From NCBI RefSeq assembly GCF_003626695.1, contig NZ_RBAH01000016.1, positions 62,001 through 126,000 of the forward strand: DNA of 64,000 bases, written 5' to 3'. Numbering within the stretch: position 1 is the stretch's first letter; the number at the start of each line of letters is the position of its first letter. The notes beneath the pieces were generated by a model. That model ran no database searches. It had not been told where the DNA came from and was given only the letters and a program-made list of their open reading frames with translations. Shown here piece by piece: positions 8,717 through 16,324 of the stretch. This stretch comes from Paenibacillus ginsengarvi (lineage in GTDB: Bacteria; Bacillota; Bacilli; Paenibacillales; NBRC-103111). Made by a program: the position numbers and the translations under genes.

Positions 8717-8725
8717 AGTATACCA
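8717..8725 (-). promoter_or_regulatory. Extended -10 promoter of the ABC pair
   Basis: On the minus strand TGG-TATACT forms an extended -10 box about 50 nt upstream of the chosen ATPase start. The -35 region is weak, as is common with extended -10 promoters. Confidence 0.4.
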
Positions 8726-8813
8726 TATTTGCGGAGGGATGACTCTTTCGCCAGCTTCGATCCATATCCGGCCCCATCAGGACGGAGCCGAAAGGTTTGA
8801 AAATAGTTCAACC

Positions 8814-8842
8814 TTATCCGCGAGCCGATTCGCCCCTATAAT
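8814..8842 (+). promoter_or_regulatory. Promoter of the sulfatase-importer operon
   Basis: A perfect TATAAT (8837-8842) has a weak -35 TTATCC 17 bp upstream. A short inverted repeat TTGAA-aatag-TTCAA (8797-8811) lies just upstream of the -35 and could be a regulator site. It starts the transcript of the sulfatase and sulfonate-importer genes. Confidence 0.45.
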
Positions 8843-8898
8843 GGGAACAAAGCCAGTGACAACGCTTACTCTGCAAGCAATAAGGAGGCTACGACAAG

Positions 8899-10353
8899 AT
8901 GAGATTCATCTATCTCGACATCGATTCGCTCAGGCCGGATCATATGAGCTGTTACGGGTATGACCGCCGGACGACGCCGAACATCGACCGGATCGCCGCA
9001 CGGGGCGCGAGATTCAATAGCTGTTATACGGCTTCTTCCCCATGCGTGCCTTCGCGCGCCAGCTTTATGTCCGGAAGATTCGGCATCAATCACGGAGCGC
9101 TTACCCATTGGGGGCCGGGAGGCGAATTTCAATATCCCGAAGGAGACGGACACAGCGAAGACATTCCGTTTTTTACTAGATATTTGCGCAAGGCCGGTTA
9201 CAAAACCGTCACGTTCTCCTCGTTCGGGGACCGGCACCATGCCTGGTGGTATTTCGCCGGATGGAACGAGCTGCACACCCATACGCTCAAGGAAGGCAAC
9301 GAAAATGCCGACGAGGTGAACGCCGCCGTCATTCCTTGGTTGAAACGGCACGGCGCGGAGGAGGACTACTTCCTGCACCTTCAGTATTGGGATCCGCACA
9401 CCTTTTATACGTATCCGATCGAGTATATGGAGCAGTGGAAAGACGCGCTGGTGAAAGCGTACCCGGACGAAGCGACGATCGCCGCCCAGCAAACGCAAAG
9501 CTTCCCGCGCTCGGCATCCTTTTTGCACTGGGGCGATACGTTCCCGCAAACGATGCCGGAAAACATACGGAACCGCGACGATTTCAAGCATGTGATCGAC
9601 GGGTACGACGGCGGCATCAATTACATGGACAAGGCGGTCGGCGAGCTGCTGGATACGCTGCGCGAGCTTGGCATCGAGGATGAGGTCACCTTTATCATTA
9701 GCGCCGATCACGCCGAATCGATGGGCGAACAGGGCATCTACATCGAACACGCCAGCGCGACCGAAGCGGTGCATCACATCCCGCTCATCATAGCCGGTCC
9801 CGGTATCGCCGATCCGGGCAGAGACGTAAACGGCTTCGTTTATAACGTGGACGTCATCGCCACCATTACCGATCTCGTCGGGCTACCGGTTCCGTCCGGC
9901 TGGGACGGCAAGTCGTTCCTACCCGCATTGAAGAACGAAGCTTGGCAGGGGCGCGACTATCTCGTCATGGACCATGCTCTGTACGTATGCCAGCGCGCCG
10001 TTCGCGACGACAACTGGTACTTCATTCGCACGTATCACCCCGGGCTGTACACCCACTTCGAGGATGTCATCCTGTACGATATGGCGAACGATCCGAACCA
10101 GACGCGCAACGTGGCCGCCGACTATCCGGACGTCGTGAAGGAAATGGATCACCGTCTCAGCCAGTGGTTGCATGAGCAGACGCGCAAGCCGGGTTACCGG
10201 GTCGATCCGATGCAGAAAGTAATCGAAACCGGTCCGTTCAAATATTTGAAGGCGGACGACTGGGTTCGCCGTCTGGAGCAGAAAGGCTGGAACGCGGAAG
10301 CGGACCGCCTGCGCTGCCGGTACAGCCAGGAAGCTTTGAAGCCTGCTTACTAA
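8899..10353 (+). CDS. Sulfatase, cysteine-type (formylglycine-dependent)
   Basis: A 484-residue arylsulfatase/alkaline-phosphatase-superfamily hydrolase that releases sulfate from organic sulfate esters. The active-site signature SPCVPSRASFMSGR is seen with Cys49 in C-x-P-S-R, the residue oxidised to formylglycine. The N-terminal DIDSLRPDHMSCYGY supplies metal-binding aspartates, and TFIISADHAESMGEQG (about 265-280) supplies the second metal set. There is no signal peptide, so it acts on imported substrate. AAGGAGG lies before ATG 8899. A sulfonate/sulfate-ester-type ABC importer follows directly, which points to organosulfur scavenging. No maturation enzyme is encoded in the window. Confidence 0.9.
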   Translation: MRFIYLDIDSLRPDHMSCYGYDRRTTPNIDRIAARGARFNSCYTASSPCVPSRASFMSGRFGINHGALTHWGPGGEFQYPEGDGHSEDIPFFTRYLRKAGYKTVTFSSFGDRHHAWWYFAGWNELHTHTLKEGNENADEVNAAVIPWLKRHGAEEDYFLHLQYWDPHTFYTYPIEYMEQWKDALVKAYPDEATIAAQQTQSFPRSASFLHWGDTFPQTMPENIRNRDDFKHVIDGYDGGINYMDKAVGELLDTLRELGIEDEVTFIISADHAESMGEQGIYIEHASATEAVHHIPLIIAGPGIADPGRDVNGFVYNVDVIATITDLVGLPVPSGWDGKSFLPALKNEAWQGRDYLVMDHALYVCQRAVRDDNWYFIRTYHPGLYTHFEDVILYDMANDPNQTRNVAADYPDVVKEMDHRLSQWLHEQTRKPGYRVDPMQKVIETGPFKYLKADDWVRRLEQKGWNAEADRLRCRYSQEALKPAY

Positions 10354-10395
10354 GAGCATGTTCCAGTTCATCATCCAGAAAGCGAGGCGGGCAGT

Positions 10396-11163
10396 TTGAA
10401 AACGAAAACATTATCCAATAAAATGATTACCGCGATTTCGGTCGTGCTCGGACTGGTGCTTTGGTATTTGCTGTCCAAAGTGCCGGCCATCGGCGCCATT
10501 ATTAACAATCCGTTTCACGTAGCGAAAACGTTCGGAAACGAGCTTACCAGCGGCCGGCTGTGGACAAATCTGTGGGCCAGCCTGTTCCGCGTCATCGGCG
10601 GGTTCTCGCTCGGCCTCATCGTGGCCATCCCGGTCGCCTTCCTGATGGCCTGGTACGGCATCGTCCGTTCCGTCGTCGATCCGTGGATTCAGTTTTTCCG
10701 TACGATTCCGCCGATCGCGCTCACCCCTATCGTCATCGTATCCCAAGGGGTCGGCGAATCCGCGAAAATATCGATCATCTTCGTCGCCACGTTTCTCGTC
10801 ATGGTTATCTCGATCTTCCAAGGGGTGCGTAACGTCGATTCCACGCTTATCCGCGCGGCTCGTGTACTTGGCGCGAAAGACAAGGACATTTTCTTCGAGG
10901 TCGTCGTTCCCGCTTCCTTCCCATATATCCTGGTCGGCGTACGGCTCGGACTGGCTGCCGCTTGGACGACGCTGGTCGCAGCGGAATTGACGGGCGCGAA
11001 CAAAGGTCTCGGCAATATGATTATGGAAGCAAGCTTGTATTTCCGTATGGACGTCGTCATTCTCGGCGTGATCGTCATCGGCCTTATCGGGTTGTCGATG
11101 GATAAATTCGTCTTGTTTCTGGAAAGGAGGTTAACGGGATGGCAGGAAGTACGCCAGTCGTAA
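10396..11163 (+). CDS. Sulfonate/taurine-type ABC importer permease
   Basis: A 255-residue inner-membrane protein of the SsuC/TauC/NrtB type with about six hydrophobic segments. The EAA loop RAARVLGAKDKDIFFEVVVPASFPYILVG (about 152-180) is the contact site for the ATPase. Starts with TTG at 10396 behind a weak GAGGCGGG site. The 3' end overlaps the ATPase gene by 25 bp. It forms the channel for uptake of an organosulfur or similar compound, to judge from the sulfatase next to it. The substrate is inferred, since NitT/TauT permeases look alike for nitrate, taurine, sulfonates and thiamine precursors. Confidence 0.87.
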   Translation: MKTKTLSNKMITAISVVLGLVLWYLLSKVPAIGAIINNPFHVAKTFGNELTSGRLWTNLWASLFRVIGGFSLGLIVAIPVAFLMAWYGIVRSVVDPWIQFFRTIPPIALTPIVIVSQGVGESAKISIIFVATFLVMVISIFQGVRNVDSTLIRAARVLGAKDKDIFFEVVVPASFPYILVGVRLGLAAAWTTLVAAELTGANKGLGNMIMEASLYFRMDVVILGVIVIGLIGLSMDKFVLFLERRLTGWQEVRQS

Positions 11164-11972
11164 CAAAAGTAGCAGACAGCGGGCAGCAGGCGGCTGCGCC
11201 GGCCAAAATCGAAATTAACGGGCTTTCCAAAGTGTACAAAGGCCGTAACGGCGATGTCATCGCCCTGCAAAACACCGATCTGACGATACGCCAAAACGAA
11301 TTCGTTTGCGTCGTCGGACCGAGCGGCTGCGGCAAAACGACGCTGCTGAACATTATCGGCGGTCTGGAAAAAGCGACGTCCGGCAGCGTCAAGGTGGACG
11401 GCAAGGAAGTGACCGGGCCCGGCAAGGAACGGGGCGTCGTCTTCCAGCAGTATGCCTTGTTTCCGTGGAAGACGGTACTTAAAAACGTCGAGTTCGGCCT
11501 CAAGCTTCGCGGCCTCGGCAAGCAGGAGCGCAAGGAGAAGGCGGAAAGCTATCTCGAGATGGTCGGCTTGAAGGATTTTGCCGATTCGTACCCGAAGGAG
11601 CTGTCCGGCGGCATGAAGCAGCGGGTCGCCATCGCCAGAGCGTATGCGGTTCAGCCCGAGGTGCTGCTTATGGACGAGCCGTTCGGCGCGCTTGACGCCC
11701 AGACGAGAGCCCAGTTGCAGGAAGATTTGCTGCGGACGTGGCAAAAGGAAAAGAAGACGTGCTTCTTCATTACGCACGACGTCGAGGAAGCCGTTATTTT
11801 GGCCCAACGCGTCATCATCATGAGTGCCCGTCCCGGGCGCATCAAAGAGATTATCGAGGTCGACATTCCTTATCCGCGCGACCAAGGCACGAAGCTCGAT
11901 CCGCGCTTTGTCGAGATCAAAAACGAAATCTGGTCGAAGGTGTACAAGGAATACTTGGAAGTATCGAAATAA
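11139..11972 (+). CDS. Sulfonate/taurine-type ABC importer ATPase
   Basis: A 277-residue NitT/TauT-type ABC ATPase with Walker A GPSGCGKTTLL (about 60-70), the KERGVVFQQYALFPWKTV Q-loop region typical of the SsuB/TauB group, signature LSGGMKQR, Walker B VLLMDEPFGALDAQ and H-loop FFITHDVEEA. AAAGGAGG precedes ATG 11139, which lies inside the end of the permease gene. About 20 extra N-terminal residues rich in A, Q and S precede the domain. Confidence 0.9.
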   Translation: MAGSTPVVTKVADSGQQAAAPAKIEINGLSKVYKGRNGDVIALQNTDLTIRQNEFVCVVGPSGCGKTTLLNIIGGLEKATSGSVKVDGKEVTGPGKERGVVFQQYALFPWKTVLKNVEFGLKLRGLGKQERKEKAESYLEMVGLKDFADSYPKELSGGMKQRVAIARAYAVQPEVLLMDEPFGALDAQTRAQLQEDLLRTWQKEKKTCFFITHDVEEAVILAQRVIIMSARPGRIKEIIEVDIPYPRDQGTKLDPRFVEIKNEIWSKVYKEYLEVSK

Positions 11973-12023
11973 AGAATCGAAACGAGCCAAATTTGTCAAA
12001 CTATACAAACGGGAGGTCCAACC

Positions 12024-13091
12024 ATGTTTACCAAACGAAACGTGCTTTCCAAGCTCTCGATTCCGGCCATCGTCCTCAGCCTGGCGCTTGTCGCCAGCGC
12101 TTGCGGAGGCGGCAATGCCGCCAACCCGTCTGCTGGCTCCGGCGGATCGTCCGGTGAAGCGACCAAATTGGAAACGGTTAATTTCGCCTATATGCCCGAC
12201 ATGGGCGGGGCGACTCCGGTTGCCGTCGGTCTGGAAAAGGGCTTTTTCAAGGAAGCGGGCATTAACCTGAATCCCGTCAAATTTTTGAGCGGTCCTCCGG
12301 AATTTCAGGCGATGGCTTCCGGCGACATCGATATCGCCTACATCGGCCCGGGCGCGACCTTCCTCGCCGCACAAGGACAAGGCCAAATTCTCGGCATCGT
12401 CAGCCTCGGCAAATCGGATATGGTACTGGCGTCCAAAAAGTCCGGCATCACCGACTGGAAAGGCCTGAAGGGCAAAACGGTAGGCGTTCCGAAAGGCACG
12501 TCTGGAGAAATGGTGCTGAATCTCGGTCTGGAGCGTGCGGGACTTAGCCCAAGCGATGTGAACATTCTCAATATGGACGTCGCGGGAGCCGTCAGCGCCT
12601 TCGTAGCCGGCAAGGTGGACGCCGTCGCGATCTGGAATCCGTATTCCGCCGAGATCGAGAAGCAAGTCGGTAAGGACAACTTCGTCAAGCTGGGCGACAA
12701 CAGCAGCTTTTTCCCGGATTACATCTTCCCGTCGAGCTGGGTCGTCAGCCCCAAATTTCTGAAAGAAAAGCCGGAGCTCGTGAACAAATTCATGCAAGCG
12801 ATCGCCAAAACGACCGAGTACAAAATCAAAAACGTGGACGAAGCGATCAAGCTGACCTCCCAATACACGCAGGTGCCGGAAGAAAACTTGCGTCAGGAAA
12901 TGACCGGGCTCGAATGGCAATCGACCGAAAAGGTCGCACAGGCGTTCAAAGACGGCAGCGCCGTGAAATGGTACGACAACCTGCAAACGCTGTTCGTGAA
13001 AAACGGCAAGATGGATAAAACCGTTCCGTCCGATACGTTCATCGCCAAAGATCCAATTTTGAAGGCGTATGAAGCTCTCGGCGGGAAGTGA
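12024..13091 (+). CDS. Sulfonate/taurine-type ABC substrate-binding lipoprotein
   Basis: A 355-residue extracytoplasmic solute-binding protein of the SsuA/TauA/NMT1 group. The signal peptide ends in a lipobox (LALVASAC, about residues 22-29), so the mature protein is lipid-anchored outside the membrane. The NFAYMPDMGGATPVAVGLEKGFFKEAGI opening, the GDIDIAYIGPGATF block and KGKTVGVPKGTSG are standard for the family. GGGAGG lies before ATG 12024. It is the last gene of the sulfatase operon and is followed at once by a terminator. The exact ligand cannot be read from the sequence. Confidence 0.9.
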   Translation: MFTKRNVLSKLSIPAIVLSLALVASACGGGNAANPSAGSGGSSGEATKLETVNFAYMPDMGGATPVAVGLEKGFFKEAGINLNPVKFLSGPPEFQAMASGDIDIAYIGPGATFLAAQGQGQILGIVSLGKSDMVLASKKSGITDWKGLKGKTVGVPKGTSGEMVLNLGLERAGLSPSDVNILNMDVAGAVSAFVAGKVDAVAIWNPYSAEIEKQVGKDNFVKLGDNSSFFPDYIFPSSWVVSPKFLKEKPELVNKFMQAIAKTTEYKIKNVDEAIKLTSQYTQVPEENLRQEMTGLEWQSTEKVAQAFKDGSAVKWYDNLQTLFVKNGKMDKTVPSDTFIAKDPILKAYEALGGK

Positions 13092-13097
13092 TACAAG

Positions 13098-13127
13098 AAG
13101 GGGCCCTCTTGGGGGCCCTTTGTTTGT
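13098..13127 (+). terminator. Terminator of the sulfatase-importer operon
   Basis: Stem AAGGGGCCC / GGGGCCCTT with a 5-nt loop, then TTGTTTGTT, 7 bp after the stop codon of the binding-protein gene. Confidence 0.85.
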
Positions 13128-13159
13128 TAGGGGTGAACACGCCGAAACACTTAAGAGCT

Positions 13160-13212
13160 GTGTTCGCACATACACGGCCGCTGCGGGAACATTTGATCTT
13201 CCACTCGCTCCT
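13160..13212 (+). repeat. Intergenic hairpin repeat, copy B (left part only)
   Basis: It matches the left third of copy A (GTTCGCACATAC, then CGGCCGCTGCGGGAACATTTG and TCCACTCGCTC) and then diverges. The right arm that would close the hairpin is missing, so this is a truncated copy, placed exactly at the left shoulder of the AT-rich island. Confidence 0.6.
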
Positions 13213-13316
13213 TCGCGATTGGTTAGAAAACGCAAAAGAAGCGCCCCTTGTCCATTTCATTAAATGAACGTACTACTTGTTCACAATGGACAACAGCGTT
13301 ATCGGGCCTATCAAGT

Positions 13317-13445
13317 GGTCAATATTGACCATTAGAATAAGAATAAAGTACATTCCTTGTACTTGTGGACACTAATGACCATTAGAAGAATACTTCGCGG
13401 TTTTCTCTGACAATTCCCTCGCTTACAGACACTAATGACCGTATG
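13317..13445. repeat. Short spaced TGACC repeats in island flank
   Basis: TGACC lies within TAATGACC- or AATATTGACC-type words ending at 13330, 13380 and 13440. The pair at 13368-13380 and 13428-13440 shares the 12-mer ACACTAATGACC, and two of the three continue as ATTAGAA. An 8-bp palindrome AAGTACA-ttcc-TTGTACTT lies between the first two. This could be an iteron-like binding site or decayed mobile DNA; no gene is visible here. Confidence 0.35.
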
Positions 13446-13557
13446 GAAGCCAGAATTTTGAATAATCGATGCTAACGGTCTCTGATGTCCGAAGCAACGT
13501 GGCGATAAGGACGATTTCTATGCCGCGCTCACTCGTTACGCTTCCTGTCGCGGTTTA

Positions 13558-13581
13558 AACCCCTGACCTCATCGCTGCCAG
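13558..13581. other. tRNA-Ala-like fragment, possible left attachment site
   Basis: AACCCCTGACCT, five differing bases, then CTGCCAG repeats in order the T-arm/anticodon-loop part of the tRNA-Ala(GGC) gene at 18741-18813. The five bases here (CATCG) pair correctly with the 5' anticodon stem of that tRNA, while the ones in the tRNA itself do not. This fits a displaced original 3' half left at the far end of an integrated element. Confidence 0.45.
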
Positions 13582-13740
13582 TGGAGAGATTGGCTTCTGG
13601 AACGCCTGTAACCGAACGAAACCCCACTAATTTATAAGACTTTTCCTGATTGAGTTCTGGTTGATACCTACGCGGGCGTTCCAGAAATAATTAAAGTGTG
13701 ACCAATGTAGTTAAGCTAAAATATGTGATACATCGCTAAC

Positions 13741-13876
13741 TCCTATCCTGTCAAGATGTGAAGTGGTGGTCGGTACGCTAAGGCGGGACTGGCGCAATGC
13801 TAGTCATTTCAAGGGTTTTGGCGCATATTTCCCAACCGCTTAAAATCACAAGGAGATACAAAAATTTAACCAAATC
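13741..13876 (+). repeat. 136-bp direct repeat, left copy
   Basis: Identical to 17936-18071 apart from one base (position 13746). The two copies enclose the complete ABC-3C operon, 4.2 kb apart. The last part can be read as the end of an old coding region (NHKEIQKFNQILDQYFASP then stop, running a little past the repeat), so the repeat may be a piece of a dead gene. Confidence 0.9.
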
Positions 13877-13991
13877 CTTGACCAATATTTTGCGTCTCCA
13901 TGATGGAAAATAGCCAGGCCAAGTCATCTAAAAGGATAAAGAAAGTTTTGAAAAAACATACAGCATTAGAATGACTCGAATTATTTTAGCA

Positions 13992-15869
13992 TCAAATCAG
14001 TTCATCTGGAATTAAGGCGTTCCCCTCTGTAAACTCATCATCCACTAGTATTACGTTTGTTAAATTCGCTTCTTCCCAAATTGTCTTTGGAATATGTTCC
14101 AAAATTATAATCTGAAAAGAATGCTCATATTCTTGATTAATACGAGATATGAAATTGTTCAATAATGTTAGTGCAATTGTTATTTTCGTGCGGTCGTCTT
14201 GCGGAATTTGCGACCAAGACTTTTTGGGAGTGTCTTCCTTCTTATCTCCACCATAGTAAGGCCGACTTGGTTGATCTAAAATAAGAAAACTGGGTACAAA
14301 AGGTGCCTGTTGCTTTATAATTAGCTCATGCAAACCAAGCATAAAACAAAGATGCATGAACATATGATTGGAACTACTCCCCACTATAGAAGGCACCAGT
14401 GATACTGGTTTTTTTAAGTATAACACTTTTTTCTTGTAATCAAAGACGGACTGATAACCTTTATATATACCTAATGCCGCAGAAGATTCATCTAAATAAC
14501 GTTGAATTAACTCTTCTAATAATCTAATAACTAATTCTCTATCGACGATCTCACTCTCTAGTTCTGACCTAAGTTGTTGAATTCTATCTTGGACTTTTTG
14601 AAGCTCTTCCTTGCTCTCCATCCCCTTCTCGTTGTATGTATAGAGTTCCAACTTAGATTTAATTTCACCGATAAAAATAAATTTTTCAATTTCTGAGCCA
14701 AGTTCTTTTTTATTATGCGAAAGTGTATTTATCTCCTTCTGAATTGCATCTAATTCCGATTTGATTGATTTTATATCGCTGTCAAGATTCATTGAAAATG
14801 GTTTTTTGTTCGTAATTTCCCCCTTTATTTTCCTCATTTCTTTATCAAGCATGTCCATTAAGACAGATAAATCCGGATGCTGAATTAATTCACCGAATTT
14901 TTCGTTCAGATACTCTAGAGGTTTCAAACTTTCGAGTGTTTCAGATTTTTGTTTTAAATAATCATTGTATTCTTCAGAGAACTTACTATAACTTCTGATT
15001 TTAAATCTAAGCTCATTCCTTTTTTTATTTAGTGAATCAAGTTCCTTAAAATTATTTGAAGTCTTTTGTGAAGTTGCATCTAAAACTATTTTTTTTAAAT
15101 TATCAATATCTTTATCCAATGCTAGAGACGCATCATCTATTAAATCAAATTCCTTGGCTCTTCTGATAATCTCCCGTAAGTCCGATTCAAATATGCTCTT
15201 TTCATTTTCCATCGCTACTAATTGTCTTTTCATTCGAATTTCATCTTTTTCCAAGGTGGCTAACTTTTCTTTAATAAGTATATTCTTTACTGTGTCAATC
15301 CCCGTAGCAAGATCAAATACTCTGTGTAAAGCCTCAGAATATTTATCATCATTCTGCTTATCAAAGAAAACCTCACTATGATCAATTGTGTCTCCCGATT
15401 GTGTATTAAACAGAAAAAAATATCTTAGTGATATTTTACTACCTGCCTTTAAGTTCCTTCCGCCGTATGGAATTACTACACTGCTGTCAATATTAAATTC
15501 TTTTTCAATGACATTTTTCAGGTCTTTATCTAGTACATTTGAATATGGTTCCTCGGGTAGTTCCCCAATCGGTGAGAAAAAATACATTGAGCTTGTTTTT
15601 CTATTTTCGTTAAGTGCACCTCTAGCAATTAAATATTCTTTATCGTTAATTAGAAATTTTATTCCATACCAAGATACATTCTCATTGATTTTTTCCTGCG
15701 GGATCTTTGTTTTACTTGCGAAAAAACAATAGTCAATAATATCGAGAATAACAGATTTACCAGTACCACTGTCTCCCGTTATCACGTTAATTTTATTTTC
15801 TTCAAATACAAGTTTTCGAATTTTTTTGTTTTTGAGCCAAAGAATTATTTCTTTAATTACAAATCTCAT
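13992..15869 (-). CDS. ABC-3C system SMC-like ATPase (DUF3732 type)
   Basis: A 625-residue SMC/Rad50-like ABC ATPase. Walker A is GDSGTGKS at residues 32-39. Residues ~190-470 are long, charged and helical, as expected for a coiled coil. A signature-like GSSSNHMFMHLCFMLGLHELI follows, then Walker B/D-loop FLILDQPSRPYYGG near residue 525, and ILEHIP near the end. This arrangement matches DUF3732 ATPases of the ABC-three-component systems. In that family the ATPase is thought to sense or act on nucleic acid and control an attached effector. Its ATG overlaps the middle-component stop by 4 bp (ATGA). It is the last gene of the three-gene operon and is strongly AT-rich. Confidence 0.85.
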   Translation of the reverse strand: MRFVIKEIILWLKNKKIRKLVFEENKINVITGDSGTGKSVILDIIDYCFFASKTKIPQEKINENVSWYGIKFLINDKEYLIARGALNENRKTSSMYFFSPIGELPEEPYSNVLDKDLKNVIEKEFNIDSSVVIPYGGRNLKAGSKISLRYFFLFNTQSGDTIDHSEVFFDKQNDDKYSEALHRVFDLATGIDTVKNILIKEKLATLEKDEIRMKRQLVAMENEKSIFESDLREIIRRAKEFDLIDDASLALDKDIDNLKKIVLDATSQKTSNNFKELDSLNKKRNELRFKIRSYSKFSEEYNDYLKQKSETLESLKPLEYLNEKFGELIQHPDLSVLMDMLDKEMRKIKGEITNKKPFSMNLDSDIKSIKSELDAIQKEINTLSHNKKELGSEIEKFIFIGEIKSKLELYTYNEKGMESKEELQKVQDRIQQLRSELESEIVDRELVIRLLEELIQRYLDESSAALGIYKGYQSVFDYKKKVLYLKKPVSLVPSIVGSSSNHMFMHLCFMLGLHELIIKQQAPFVPSFLILDQPSRPYYGGDKKEDTPKKSWSQIPQDDRTKITIALTLLNNFISRINQEYEHSFQIIILEHIPKTIWEEANLTNVILVDDEFTEGNALIPDELI

Positions 15870-16324
15870 AATCGCACCTTCAATTGTAGATATAGATTTT
15901 TTTCTTCAGATATTAGTATTTTGGCGAGCTTTGGGGCTGCTTCAACAATGCTTAGAGCCCTGGCACCAACTGTTTCCTTATTAAAAGTAAGAGTATCGGA
16001 TTGAGTCACACTAAGTTTAGAATCAACTAAATGAACCAGCCCCGCTTCTTTTAGAAACATAATAGAATTCAATGACAGCACCATGAAGGAATAGAATCTG
16101 TCGTTAAAATTGGAGAAAAAGCCAGGTTTCTTGAGCATAAACTCCTCGAGTCCTCTTATTGAAGTATTTTTATTTTTAAGAAAATCTAAAGTACCCTGAT
16201 GCGAAACAAATGGAAATATAAGCATGGCTTTTGAGATACTTAACAAGTCTGAATGGAGCAAAACAGAATAGATAGATATTGCACATATAAATTCATTATT
16301 GTATAGATCACTTTGGTGGTTCAT
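15866..16324 (-). CDS. ABC-3C system middle component
   Basis: A 152-residue protein without membrane segments. It begins MNHQSDLYNNEFICAISIYSVL and has FLKNKNTSIRGLEEFMLKKPGFFSNFNDRFYSF near the middle, features of the small 'middle component' proteins of ABC-three-component systems that link the effector to the ATPase. ATG 16324 follows AAGGAG at 10 nt. It overlaps the nuclease gene by 17 bp and the ATPase gene by 4 bp, so the three products are translationally coupled. The exact middle-component subclass was not determined. Confidence 0.75.
   Translation of the reverse strand: MNHQSDLYNNEFICAISIYSVLLHSDLLSISKAMLIFPFVSHQGTLDFLKNKNTSIRGLEEFMLKKPGFFSNFNDRFYSFMVLSLNSIMFLKEAGLVHLVDSKLSVTQSDTLTFNKETVGARALSIVEAAPKLAKILISEEKNLYLQLKVRL

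Noticed and set aside
10689-13235. 848-codon open frame on the minus strand over the sulfonate importer genes
   Set aside because: It is antisense to three clear genes with intact motifs, lacks recognised domains, and its composition mirrors the sense codons.
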